Origin: a virus
Reading direction: 5' to 3' (one strand)
Length of the DNA stretch: 29,507 nt
IMG/VR virus record: IMGVR_UViG_3300042372_000146
Coordinates: 1-29,507 of that record
Shown: piece after piece, positions 7,014-13,804 of the stretch
Numbering within the stretch: the first letter of the stretch is position 1
Layout: the number at the start of each line of letters is the position of its first letter
Position numbers and translations under genes: made by a program
The notes under the pieces: generated by a model
Told to the model about the DNA's origin: nothing
What the model saw: the letters and a program-made list of their open reading frames with translations, nothing else
The model's database searches: none

Positions 7014-9469
7014 CAAGGCGTCTCCGAGTAGAGCGATGTGTAGTCGTGGCACGATCCATCGCTGCCCAATCCAGAAGTCGATGATACCACAATCTCGCTC
7101 GTCGTGATCGGTGCAACCGTTGCCTCTCCTAACACGATGGAGCGGATGACGGGTGGAGGTGGGGCAATCAGGATGGCCCCGACCCCTGACCAAGCAAACT
7201 GTCCCGTCCCCACGCTAATTCCGCGAGCGTACGTAAACGCCGTCGATTGTCCGGTCAGCAAAAACTGGCCCGTTGCTCCCAATGCAACACGATTGCAATA
7301 GAGGCCAACTATTTCCCCAGATTCTGTAAAACTTCCTGAATTCGGTGCGACCCGCCTCGAAGTAATAGTGGGGGCTGAGATACCTGTAAGAGCGAAGGCT
7401 CCCGTGCTAGACGAAACGACATAGCCACGGGGGAAGTTAGTGGGCGTGCCCGTCAGCCCGAATGAACCACCACCACATACAAATTGACGACCGTAAACGA
7501 GCTGAGCTAAAACACCAGATAATGCAAAGCTTCCTTCCCCAGCCACAACAGCCCGTCCGGCTCGGAGGCCAGCCGCTATGCCAGTCAGAGCGAAGGCGCC
7601 AGAAGTGGCCGACATGTTGTAGCTGCGGGAAAGCGCCACCGTATTCCCGGTGAGCGCAAACGTGCCCCGTGCTGCCTCTATAGAACGCTCAACTCTCAAA
7701 ACGGCTGGATACCCAACCAGACTAAAAGAGCCTGCCTGAGCGGTCGTAGTGCGCAATAAAGCGGCATTGTTGCCGGTTAGCGTGAACGTTCCTTTGGCGC
7801 ATACGACAAGGCGTTGAGTAGTTAGAGATGCCGCTACGCCTGTCAACGCAAACGGCCCAATAGTGGCCGTCAGGGCGCGTGTAGTTGCAAGTTGGGTGGA
7901 TTGACCAGCAAGCGAGAATGTGCCTGCTGAGGACGAAACGACATAGCTGCGAAGGAATTGATTTGCTATTCCTGTCAGGACAAAGTGCCCGGTAGCCGCA
8001 AACAGGGTCTTGGCTGTCGTCTTGACTAGGTTGGCATCGTATCCGGTCAGGGCAAACGTTGCAGCCGATGCCGTAATCGTGCGAGTGGTAACTAAGCGGT
8101 TGGCAATGCCTGTCAAAGCGAAAGAGCGTACTGCACCGGTAATAGTGCGAGTGGCTTTGAGGCCCGCCGCTATGCCGGTCAGGGCAAATGATCCAGTCGT
8201 CGCTGTGACTACACGTCCAGCTTTTAGCCCAGTGGTTATTCCTGTCAGGCTAAATGCGCCTTGTGCGGCCGTTACCTTGCGTCCTAATGGCAACCCAGTC
8301 GATTGACCGACTAGGCTAAAAGATCCGACTGATGCGACAAGAGTGTAACTAGCGGCCGTTGATTTTGTTAATGTCGCATCAACACCCGTCAGCGCAAATG
8401 ATCGAGTGTCCGCAGTTACTGTGCGTGTCGCCTTTAATCCCGATGCGATTCCTGTCAGTGCAAACGAGGCAACGTCCGCCGTCATGGAGTAGGCGTTTGA
8501 TGCCGGATAGGACGTGGCTATATTGTAAACTAATCCGCCCGGAGAGGTGGGCGATGTGAAAACTGAGCCTATACCGGCAATAGTAAAAGGATATGCAAAC
8601 AGATACGGAGACGTACTTTTTCCAAAAAAAACGGCGTCTTCCTCTTTGGCAAATGCGAAGGCGTTTGTGTTTGTTCCGCTTGTTGATGCCGTGCTAGTTC
8701 CAAACCCAAGTGACGACCATGCGTAAACCCTACCACCAATAGTACCTATGCTTGCAAACCCTACAGCCGTCTTTGAAATTGCCATTTCTACGGAATAACT
8801 TCCGCCATTCATTAAGACGCCCGGATTAGCGTATTTAGTGCCAACACCTGTACTATCAGACCATTGATATACATGAGTATATGGGCTGCTTCCATGAGCT
8901 ATGCTCATGTATTGATCATTTAAGTGAACCCCTCTAGTTCCGGTTCCACTTATTCCACTAAAGGATGAGTATCGTGTTCCAAATCCAGATGCCGACCATG
9001 TGTAAATATTCGCAAAAGGTGATTGGCCAGATGTTACGGCGACAGCCGTAGAGGTGCCACCAAGGTTGTTGTAAGCAGAGGAGGACGCATTCGGTGGCAA
9101 TGTAGCCGGATTAGAATACGCTGTGCCAAATCCCGTAGAGTTAGACCAAGGATATGCTGATATAAAAGGCGATCCATCGCCTGAGAAAAATACATTTGAC
9201 CCGATTCTTGTTACCCCACGCCCAAATCCTAAACTGGGACTGGTAGCGCTAGTATATTTAGTCCCAAAACCAGAAGCGACAGTCCACGCCCAAGCTTGCC
9301 CATTGTTGAGGTAAACTGTGGCGTTGTCTGGTGACGTGTCTACTGATACGCCTATCTGTGTAGATAGAGTTGCCGGGTTAGCATATTTAGCCCCCCAGCC
9401 GGATGCTGAAAAGGCATACCCCAAAATGTAAGGGGAGTTTGATGAGTTGCAAATTACATAATTGGCCAT
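7013..9469 (-). CDS. 818-residue repeat protein: predicted seven-bladed propeller plus 20 short beta repeats
   Basis: Residues 1-325 contain seven units of about 45 residues, each ending in an aromatic strand and SGxGT-like turn (SASGWGAKY, VASGFGTKY, NSTGFGTAY, SASGFGTRY, DSTGVGTKY, SSLGFGTST, TIAGIGSVF), the pattern of a seven-bladed beta-propeller. Residues about 335-770 hold 20 copies of a 22-residue unit with consensus GSFALTG, about 8 residues, R, and a short strand. The last 50 residues have a PPPP hinge. Such repeat-rich proteins are usually exposed virion fibres or adhesins that bind glycans or host surfaces; that is inference. It lies between connector genes and tail genes, not after the tape measure. 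The start ATG has GAGGTGAGCG upstream. Confidence 0.8.
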   Translation of the reverse strand: MANYVICNSSNSPYILGYAFSASGWGAKYANPATLSTQIGVSVDTSPDNATVYLNNGQAWAWTVASGFGTKYTSATSPSLGFGRGVTRIGSNVFFSGDGSPFISAYPWSNSTGFGTAYSNPATLPPNASSSAYNNLGGTSTAVAVTSGQSPFANIYTWSASGFGTRYSSFSGISGTGTRGVHLNDQYMSIAHGSSPYTHVYQWSDSTGVGTKYANPGVLMNGGSYSVEMAISKTAVGFASIGTIGGRVYAWSSLGFGTSTASTSGTNTNAFAFAKEEDAVFFGKSTSPYLFAYPFTIAGIGSVFTSPTSPGGLVYNIATSYPASNAYSMTADVASFALTGIASGLKATRTVTADTRSFALTGVDATLTKSTAASYTLVASVGSFSLVGQSTGLPLGRKVTAAQGAFSLTGITTGLKAGRVVTATTGSFALTGIAAGLKATRTITGAVRSFALTGIANRLVTTRTITASAATFALTGYDANLVKTTAKTLFAATGHFVLTGIANQFLRSYVVSSSAGTFSLAGQSTQLATTRALTATIGPFALTGVAASLTTQRLVVCAKGTFTLTGNNAALLRTTTAQAGSFSLVGYPAVLRVERSIEAARGTFALTGNTVALSRSYNMSATSGAFALTGIAAGLRAGRAVVAGEGSFALSGVLAQLVYGRQFVCGGGSFGLTGTPTNFPRGYVVSSSTGAFALTGISAPTITSRRVAPNSGSFTESGEIVGLYCNRVALGATGQFLLTGQSTAFTYARGISVGTGQFAWSGVGAILIAPPPPVIRSIVLGEATVAPITTSEIVVSSTSGLGSDGSCHDYTSLYSETP
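7159..8467 (-). repeat. Tandem 66-base coding repeat array, 20 degenerate copies
   Basis: The DNA encoding residues about 335-770 of the 818-residue protein repeats with a period averaging 66-67 bases. Each copy carries a form of the coding-strand motif for F-A-L-T-G, seen on the plus strand as variants of cctgtcagngcaaa. Third positions and some amino acids vary strongly, so copies are old or selected to diverge, though some neighbours, such as the units with GLKATRT, are closely similar. Confidence 0.85.
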
Positions 9470-9477
9470 CGCTCACC

Positions 9478-9909
9478 TCATACTGTGGTGCGTGCGGCCT
9501 TTAGTTCAGCGATAATTGTGCGGATCTTGTTGATGTCAGTTGCGCTTGCCACGGCAGACACTAGCATCATTTTCGACTTGTTGCACTCTATTTTTTCTGA
9601 CCTAATGCGAAACCTAAGCTCATCCCGAAACGCTAGTTGACTCGCAAGATCAAGATCGTCATCGTCAGCAATCGCCTGCGCCAGTTGATCTCTTCCCATG
9701 CCACGATACGGAAGGAGTCGCTGGGGCCACGGGTCCTGAATACAGGCCGCAAGCATGGCGGAATAATTATTGATATTTGTTTGGTATTGGTAGACTTCCT
9801 GCTCGCGCATCTCAATAGCTTGAGCGAGGTTCTTGTCGTGTTCGTCCTGAGTGACGCCCCCGTTTGGAGCGTCAAACTGATTGCCGTTACCCATGTCGAT
9901 CTCAGGCAT
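9478..9909 (-). CDS. Coiled-coil phage protein of unknown function, 143 aa
   Basis: I do not recognise the family. The N-terminus (MPEIDMGNGNQFDAPNGG) is flexible, and the rest is helical and charged: EHDKNLAQAIEMREQEVYQY at about residues 23-42, then a mid segment with DDDDLDLASQLAFRDELRFR at about 82-101, then a C-terminal helix INKIRTIIAELKAAR. No transmembrane segment. The start is supported by AGAGGACG about six bases upstream of the ATG at 9909. It stands after the largest intergenic gap in the structural region (76 bases) and before the large repeat protein, so it may be a partner or chaperone of that protein, which is only a guess. Confidence 0.7.
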   Translation of the reverse strand: MPEIDMGNGNQFDAPNGGVTQDEHDKNLAQAIEMREQEVYQYQTNINNYSAMLAACIQDPWPQRLLPYRGMGRDQLAQAIADDDDLDLASQLAFRDELRFRIRSEKIECNKSKMMLVSAVASATDINKIRTIIAELKAARTTV

Positions 9910-9932
9910 TACTTCGTCCTCTTTGCTTGTTT

Positions 9933-9970
9933 TCCTTATGTTACGCTTTGCATCATTTGCAACATAAGGA
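9933..9970. promoter_or_regulatory. Intergenic inverted repeat, 10-base arms
   Basis: The arms tccttatgtt (9933-9942) and aacataagga (9961-9970) are perfectly complementary around an 18-base spacer. The repeat lies in the 76-base gap between two structural genes. It is not followed by a run of T on the minus strand, so it is not a standard intrinsic terminator for the visible genes. It could be an operator, an mRNA-stabilising hairpin or a processing site. Confidence 0.45.
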
Positions 9971-9985
9971 CGGCAAAAAACAATC

Positions 9986-10408
9986 TTATGCGATTGTTAG
10001 CACGCCGTTGGAGGCGTCAAAGTCGATGGTAAAGGTTTCGGTGTCGGCCAGCGTGATTGACGACCCGTAGTCGTAGTAACCGATGACGGCCCCTGATGCG
10101 GTTGAATTGTAAAGGACAACATAGCGGAATGGCCCAATACCGCCAGACGTCGCCGTAAATACGGTGTCGCCTAGCACAAGCTTGTACGTTCCAGAGGTCT
10201 GAGACGAACTGGTGATTGTAGGAGTATTACCTCCTGCCGTGTAACCGTTCGCAGCTACGGGAGCCGGATAAACGGTTGTGTTCCAGACGGTGTCGGTCGC
10301 TGCTGGTGCCGTGTTAGTCAGGGCAACTTTTAACACGTCTGAGCCAAGATTGTGTACCTTCTCGGCCACGTTTTCGACAAAAATATTGTACTTGTTAAAC
10401 GTTGCCAT
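9986..10408 (-). CDS. Widespread phage structural protein family, 140 aa
   Basis: The sequence begins MATFNKYNIFVENVAEKVHN, then has DVLKVALTNTAP, then NGYTAGGNTPTITSSSQTSG, then GPFRYVVLYNSTASG, then GYYDYGSSITLADTETFTID and ends DFDASNGVLTIA. From memory this pattern is found in many phages and prophages, usually annotated as a hypothetical or putative tail or virion protein; I cannot run a search to confirm. The protein is beta-rich, with no signal peptide. The ATG at 10408 follows the upstream stop by one base. It sits next to the HK97 gp10-like gene, in the head-tail joining block. Confidence 0.75.
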   Translation of the reverse strand: MATFNKYNIFVENVAEKVHNLGSDVLKVALTNTAPAATDTVWNTTVYPAPVAANGYTAGGNTPTITSSSQTSGTYKLVLGDTVFTATSGGIGPFRYVVLYNSTASGAVIGYYDYGSSITLADTETFTIDFDASNGVLTIA

Positions 10409-10409
10409 C

Positions 10410-10871
10410 TCAGTCCCTCATAAGTTGTGTGGTAACAAAACGTAAAGGCATTCCAGCAATTGCCTGCAACTGTGGCAGCATATTCCTGAGTGTATGCGAA
10501 AGACCCAGTCGCTGGTAAACGACTTCTAGGTACGCGCCATACCATGCGCGCCTGCGAATTCCTACTTTGATGTGAGCAGTTCGCATGACTTCTTCAAGAG
10601 TCGTTTTCGGATCGATTGTAATTGCGTTGCGTAGCATGCCGGTGTCTGCCCGTGGATATTCTCCGGGGCTTGAACGTCCTGTCACACGTCTGCCACCATT
10701 CCGCGTGCGGACGGCCACTACAGGCTTACTTAAAAGGACTTTGTGGCGGTTGACTAACAGGACGGCAGCAGACAAGAATCTTGCCGCCTGCTCCTGAGTT
10801 AATCCGCCGTTAGTGCCGCCACCGGCAAGATCAGAAAGTGCTTGAGCAGCCCCGACTGAGATGTTAGCCAT
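10410..10871 (-). CDS. HK97 gp10-like head-tail joining protein, 153 aa
   Basis: The central signature SSPGEYPRADTGMLRNAITI (about residues 67-86), followed by VGIRRRAWYGAYLEVV and then RLGLSHTLRNMLP, matches the pattern of the HK97 gp10/tail-completion family, in which a basic segment, a pro-x-x-dTG-x-L motif and a Y-a-x-yLE motif are conserved. These proteins help finish the neck or tail. The N-terminus is helical. The start shares a base with the upstream stop (TAATG), and the downstream gene starts within two bases of the stop. The role follows from family knowledge and synteny. Confidence 0.75.
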   Translation of the reverse strand: MANISVGAAQALSDLAGGGTNGGLTQEQAARFLSAAVLLVNRHKVLLSKPVVAVRTRNGGRRVTGRSSPGEYPRADTGMLRNAITIDPKTTLEEVMRTAHIKVGIRRRAWYGAYLEVVYQRLGLSHTLRNMLPQLQAIAGMPLRFVTTQLMRD

Positions 10872-11194
10872 TAGACGTTTACCATGACGTAGGTGAGATG
10901 CCCACCGATTACCCCAGCGGTGCTAGTAGTCGTCAGGATCAGATCTTCTCCCGCAATAGTTTGCAGGACAGGCAACCCACCGGACGGCCAGTTGTCCCCA
11001 AGGTGGATTGCAATGTTGCCATTAGCACCCATGTGCATTTTGCCACTGAGTGCCGTGGTTGCAGAGAACCATTGCGCTTCAGCGGTCGTTGATGAACTCA
11101 TGGTATACGCCAACACTCGTATTCGCTTTCCTGCAACGCCGGTAATGACTACGGTGCTAGCGTTGCCAGTGGTAGAAATGATAGCGGTGTTCAT
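10871..11194 (-). CDS. Small beta-rich virion protein, 107 aa
   Basis: The sequence is almost entirely short strands and turns: MNTAIISTTGNASTVVITGV, then KRIRVLAYTMSSSTT, then AEAQWFSATTALSGKMHMGA, then LPVLQTIAGEDLILTTTSTA and a final GGHLTYVMVNV. I recall this layout (a surface-exposed jelly-roll or sandwich with a W-x-S motif and a G-G-x-L-x-Y-x-x-V end) from many small virion-associated phage proteins of unknown function. It lies between capsid and connector genes and overlaps the upstream gene as ATGA. It may be a decoration or neck protein. Confidence 0.7.
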   Translation of the reverse strand: MNTAIISTTGNASTVVITGVAGKRIRVLAYTMSSSTTAEAQWFSATTALSGKMHMGANGNIAIHLGDNWPSGGLPVLQTIAGEDLILTTTSTAGVIGGHLTYVMVNV

Positions 11195-11406
11195 GGGCGT
11201 ATCCTTGAGATTCGCTGGTACGGCCCAGCGAGAGTTTGTTGCGTCTGTTGCAGCTTTGTAATCTGCTCAGTCAGCATGGATAAATAGGATGCCCAAGAGA
11301 TTGACTGACCGTTGACGGAATAGTCCGGCTTAGGGTTTGCCGTAATATCCTTGATCTGCGCGGCGATCTGATTGATGGCCGCGCCAAGATCGTCAACGGC
11401 TGCCAT
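11191..11406 (-). CDS. Small helical phage protein, 71 aa
   Basis: Two amphipathic helices are visible: VDDLGAAINQIAAQIKDITA at residues 4-23 and SMLTEQITKLQQTQQTLAG at about 43-61, joined by a linker with DYSVNGQSISWASY. The heptad-like spacing suggests a helical hairpin or short coiled coil. The ATG at 11406 lies 14 bases inside the upstream gene and the gene ends in an ATGA overlap with the next. I do not recognise it. Its position in the block after the capsid gene implies a minor virion or assembly role. Confidence 0.65.
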   Translation of the reverse strand: MAAVDDLGAAINQIAAQIKDITANPKPDYSVNGQSISWASYLSMLTEQITKLQQTQQTLAGPYQRISRIRP

Positions 11407-11593
11407 TGGTCACCTTTTCCACAATGATTTCACGGGACGGGCATAGGTCAAACTTGTCCCTGTATTTGTTAGCAGCGTCTTCCTCGTTCCACGCTTCAAG
11501 CGTCACTTTTGGAAGGTACATGAACGAGGCACGATAAACGGACTGAGCCTGCTCAGCAGAGTCAGGCTCAAACGCTTGTTGTTTGCGCGACAT
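11393..11593 (-). CDS. Small phage protein after the capsid gene, 66 aa
   Basis: The ATG at 11593 has a strong AGGAGG site seven bases upstream, so this short gene is well supported. The sequence has a lysine/glutamine N-terminus (MSRKQQAFEPDSAEQAQS), a strand pair around SFMYLPKVTLEAWNEEDAAN, and ends REIIVEKVTNGSR. The pattern of a strand, a helix with W-x-E-x-E-D-A-A-x-K, and a strand resembles small domains seen in other phage structural blocks, but I cannot name one. It begins 12 bases after the capsid gene. Confidence 0.7.
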   Translation of the reverse strand: MSRKQQAFEPDSAEQAQSVYRASFMYLPKVTLEAWNEEDAANKYRDKFDLCPSREIIVEKVTNGSR

Positions 11594-11605
11594 AGTCGCC
11601 TCCTA

Positions 11606-12958
11606 TCAAACCTTGTTGCGAACAATATGCCATGGGGACCAGACCGATGGAATGCCACGCTCGTTGGCAAAGTAACTGGCCACAATGCCCCGATCCAGCA
11701 TTTCATACTGGTTTGGCGCAGACTGAGCAACACTGAGTGGATAGTTCTGCATGTAACGGAATGACTTTCCGCTTTCAAGCATCCACCAATATTCATCGGC
11801 ATCCGACTGGCTGAGTGCGAGGCCACCATCAGCAGCAGACGCCGTGCAAACCTGCTCAAGCAGAGGGCTTGACAGGATCTGGAATTGACCAGAGTAAGGG
11901 TTGCTTCCGGTGACGCTGATGTTGAGCGGATTGCTACCCGTCTGAGTCGGCGATCCTGTTCCGGTCCTGCGCTCCGTGCTAGTAGCTTGCAGGATAAGGT
12001 TTGCCGTCGCAACCTTAGCGGGATTGACAAGGATCGTATTGGGCATGGTTAGGATGCGCTTGCCGGTGCCGGGGTCCTGCATGCGCGCAAACTTCAACAT
12101 GTCAGCCTGAATGGCTGTCCAGTCGTTTAGTGGGTTGCTGAAGTCGTTGAAATACCCAAGGGCGCCCAGCGAAGTCGAGTAGGTGTTGTACGCTACACCG
12201 TTGTAATTGAAACTGTTGCTAGCTCCTACTACGAGTCCGAGGATTTCAAGCTCACGACGGTACGCAAGTTCCTCTCCGACCGATCCGGCAACGTTCATCA
12301 GGTCGCCAGTAAGATCGTAGAAAATGGTCTCTTTGTAGACGTCAACAGCGAGTGCGTTTTCACGGGTTTCTGGTGTCTGCACCCATCGCTCGTTAAACTG
12401 AGCTCTGGTATGCGCTTCACCGGGCAAACGCTTCTTGCCACGGTCGCCCAGACGATTGACCCCGATAATCTTCTGACCGTTGAGCTTAGTCGGCTCTGCA
12501 GGGCAAAGTGCATCGCCGATAAACGCTGGGTTCTTAAACGCTTCCAAAATCTTTACTTCTACCAAACCGCCAACAACGGAGGTAAAAGTATTGATATTTA
12601 AGAACGCAGTTGGATCAACACCAACGCCCGTTGACTCAATCAGGGCCCTGCTGCCACCGGCTGCTTCGACCAGCGAGCGAGCCGTGGTGTAGCGGCCCAG
12701 TTCGCGGCTGTCAGGGTTAAATAGGTTCTTCCAAGTTGGCCCTACGATGGCTTCGCAAAGCTCCGCAAGGCTGAAATCTTCAGCGCGCAGGTGACGATCC
12801 TTAAGGATGCGATTGCCAGCAAAGTCCTTGTAGTCGTTGCCTGCCTTATCGCATAACCCAAGGCCATTCTTCATTTCGGTCAAGAAACGAAGGCGGCCGT
12901 TAGATTGCTTTGATCGAGACTCAAACAGGTCGCGAAGCTTAATCGTGTTAACACTCAT
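11606..12958 (-). CDS. Major capsid protein, HK97-like fold, 450 aa
   Basis: It forms the icosahedral shell. Position after the protease and decoration genes, the 450-residue length, and internal sequence support this: a helical N-terminal arm (about 1-95), an E-loop-like region with KLNGQKIIGVNRLGDRGKKR at about 188-207, a long spine-helix region with AYRRELEILGLVVG, the P-domain style segment GKRILTMPNTILVNPAKVAT, and a C-terminal W-W-M-L-E-S-G-K motif followed by YMQNYPLSV. The start is supported by AAGGGG six bases upstream. Unlike HK97, the protease is not fused to it. The helical first 95 residues could act as a scaffolding-like delta domain, and cleavage there is possible but not shown. 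Confidence 0.88.
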   Translation of the reverse strand: MSVNTIKLRDLFESRSKQSNGRLRFLTEMKNGLGLCDKAGNDYKDFAGNRILKDRHLRAEDFSLAELCEAIVGPTWKNLFNPDSRELGRYTTARSLVEAAGGSRALIESTGVGVDPTAFLNINTFTSVVGGLVEVKILEAFKNPAFIGDALCPAEPTKLNGQKIIGVNRLGDRGKKRLPGEAHTRAQFNERWVQTPETRENALAVDVYKETIFYDLTGDLMNVAGSVGEELAYRRELEILGLVVGASNSFNYNGVAYNTYSTSLGALGYFNDFSNPLNDWTAIQADMLKFARMQDPGTGKRILTMPNTILVNPAKVATANLILQATSTERRTGTGSPTQTGSNPLNISVTGSNPYSGQFQILSSPLLEQVCTASAADGGLALSQSDADEYWWMLESGKSFRYMQNYPLSVAQSAPNQYEMLDRGIVASYFANERGIPSVWSPWHIVRNKV

Positions 12959-12978
12959 TCTATTCCCCTTTCGTTAAG

Positions 12979-13794
12979 TTAGGATCCGATGGTGGCGTAC
13001 CACGCCGCTCCGTCGCAAAAGAAGATTCCGGTCTTGGTTGCCGCCACCGATCCGATGGTTGTTGCGCCTGCGTTTTTCACCGTGAATGCGTGAGTTGCGG
13101 CCGCATTGTTTACCACGTAGAACACCAAGCCCTTGGATGATGCGACGGCTGGGAGCGTCACAACACGGGTGCCAGTTGGGACACCGACTTGAATGGAGGC
13201 GGAAGCCACGGTCAATGTGGTATCGGCAGCAGCGGCCAAAGTGCCGGGCCCTGCAACCTGACCGCTACCAACCTGTCGTGCGTTTGGATTAGCAAAACTA
13301 ACTTGGTTCTTTCCGAGCAGTCTCACTCGCACAAGTGTCGTTGCAGTCGAGTACTTGTTAACAACGTAACCGATTGCAAGATTTGGCTGTGATACCGCTA
13401 CCACAGATTGGTCTGCAATGTCACCCACGGCCCCTGTAGCAGCGGAAAGCACGCCGACTAGGTCTCCGCACTCAAACGTGGCCGAGGCGCAGGTAGCCTC
13501 GTATACGACGTCTGTGCCGATCAGGATCCCAGTGATTGGAAAATCGGGATACCCAGTGGTTGTCTGAGCAGCAATGCGGCCCTGTTGAGCGACTCCGACA
13601 AATGATGCGGCAATAGTTGCCTGATCAATTGCGGCCGTTCCCGAGCCGGTTGCTGCGCTAAGTGGCACGGCTGCTGTACCGTTCCAATAGAGCAGGTCGC
13701 CGATGCTAATCTGAGTCGAAGCAGGGACATTCAAAACAGTGGTTGTAATACCCGATGGCAAAACAAACCGACTTCCACCAAAAGTGCTGCCCAT
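12979..13794 (-). CDS. Probable capsid decoration or stabilising protein, 271 aa
   Basis: The gene lies directly upstream of the capsid gene, a usual place for head decoration proteins. The N-terminal part (about 1-160) resembles DUF2190/decoration proteins: strands with ISIGDLLYWNGTAAVPLSAA, then FVGVAQQGRIAA, then ATFECGDLVGVLSAATGAVG, then NLAIGYVVNKYSTATTLVRV. The C-terminal part (about 190-271) is a separate small beta domain with TRVVTLPAVASSKGLVFYVV and KTGIFFCDGAAWYATI, a unit I associate with several phage surface proteins. Ribosome binding is strong (AAGGAG). I infer an exposed trimeric head protein; the two-domain organisation suggests an added surface domain. Confidence 0.7.
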   Translation of the reverse strand: MGSTFGGSRFVLPSGITTTVLNVPASTQISIGDLLYWNGTAAVPLSAATGSGTAAIDQATIAASFVGVAQQGRIAAQTTTGYPDFPITGILIGTDVVYEATCASATFECGDLVGVLSAATGAVGDIADQSVVAVSQPNLAIGYVVNKYSTATTLVRVRLLGKNQVSFANPNARQVGSGQVAGPGTLAAAADTTLTVASASIQVGVPTGTRVVTLPAVASSKGLVFYVVNNAAATHAFTVKNAGATTIGSVAATKTGIFFCDGAAWYATIGS

Positions 13795-13804
13795 TATTTA
13801 CTCC

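Noticed and set aside
6393-7193. Longer 266-codon reading of the Ig-like gene
   Set aside because: The extra 60 codons lie in the upstream 818-residue gene. The ATG at 7013 has GGAG and TGATG coupling, so the shorter form is used.
9933-9976. Inverted repeat as an intrinsic terminator
   Set aside because: The A/T run lies on the wrong side for minus-strand transcription, and there is no T run after the stem.
10893-11261. 122-codon plus-strand open frame
   Set aside because: It crosses three well-supported minus-strand genes and has no ribosome binding site; no other gene in the window is on the plus strand.
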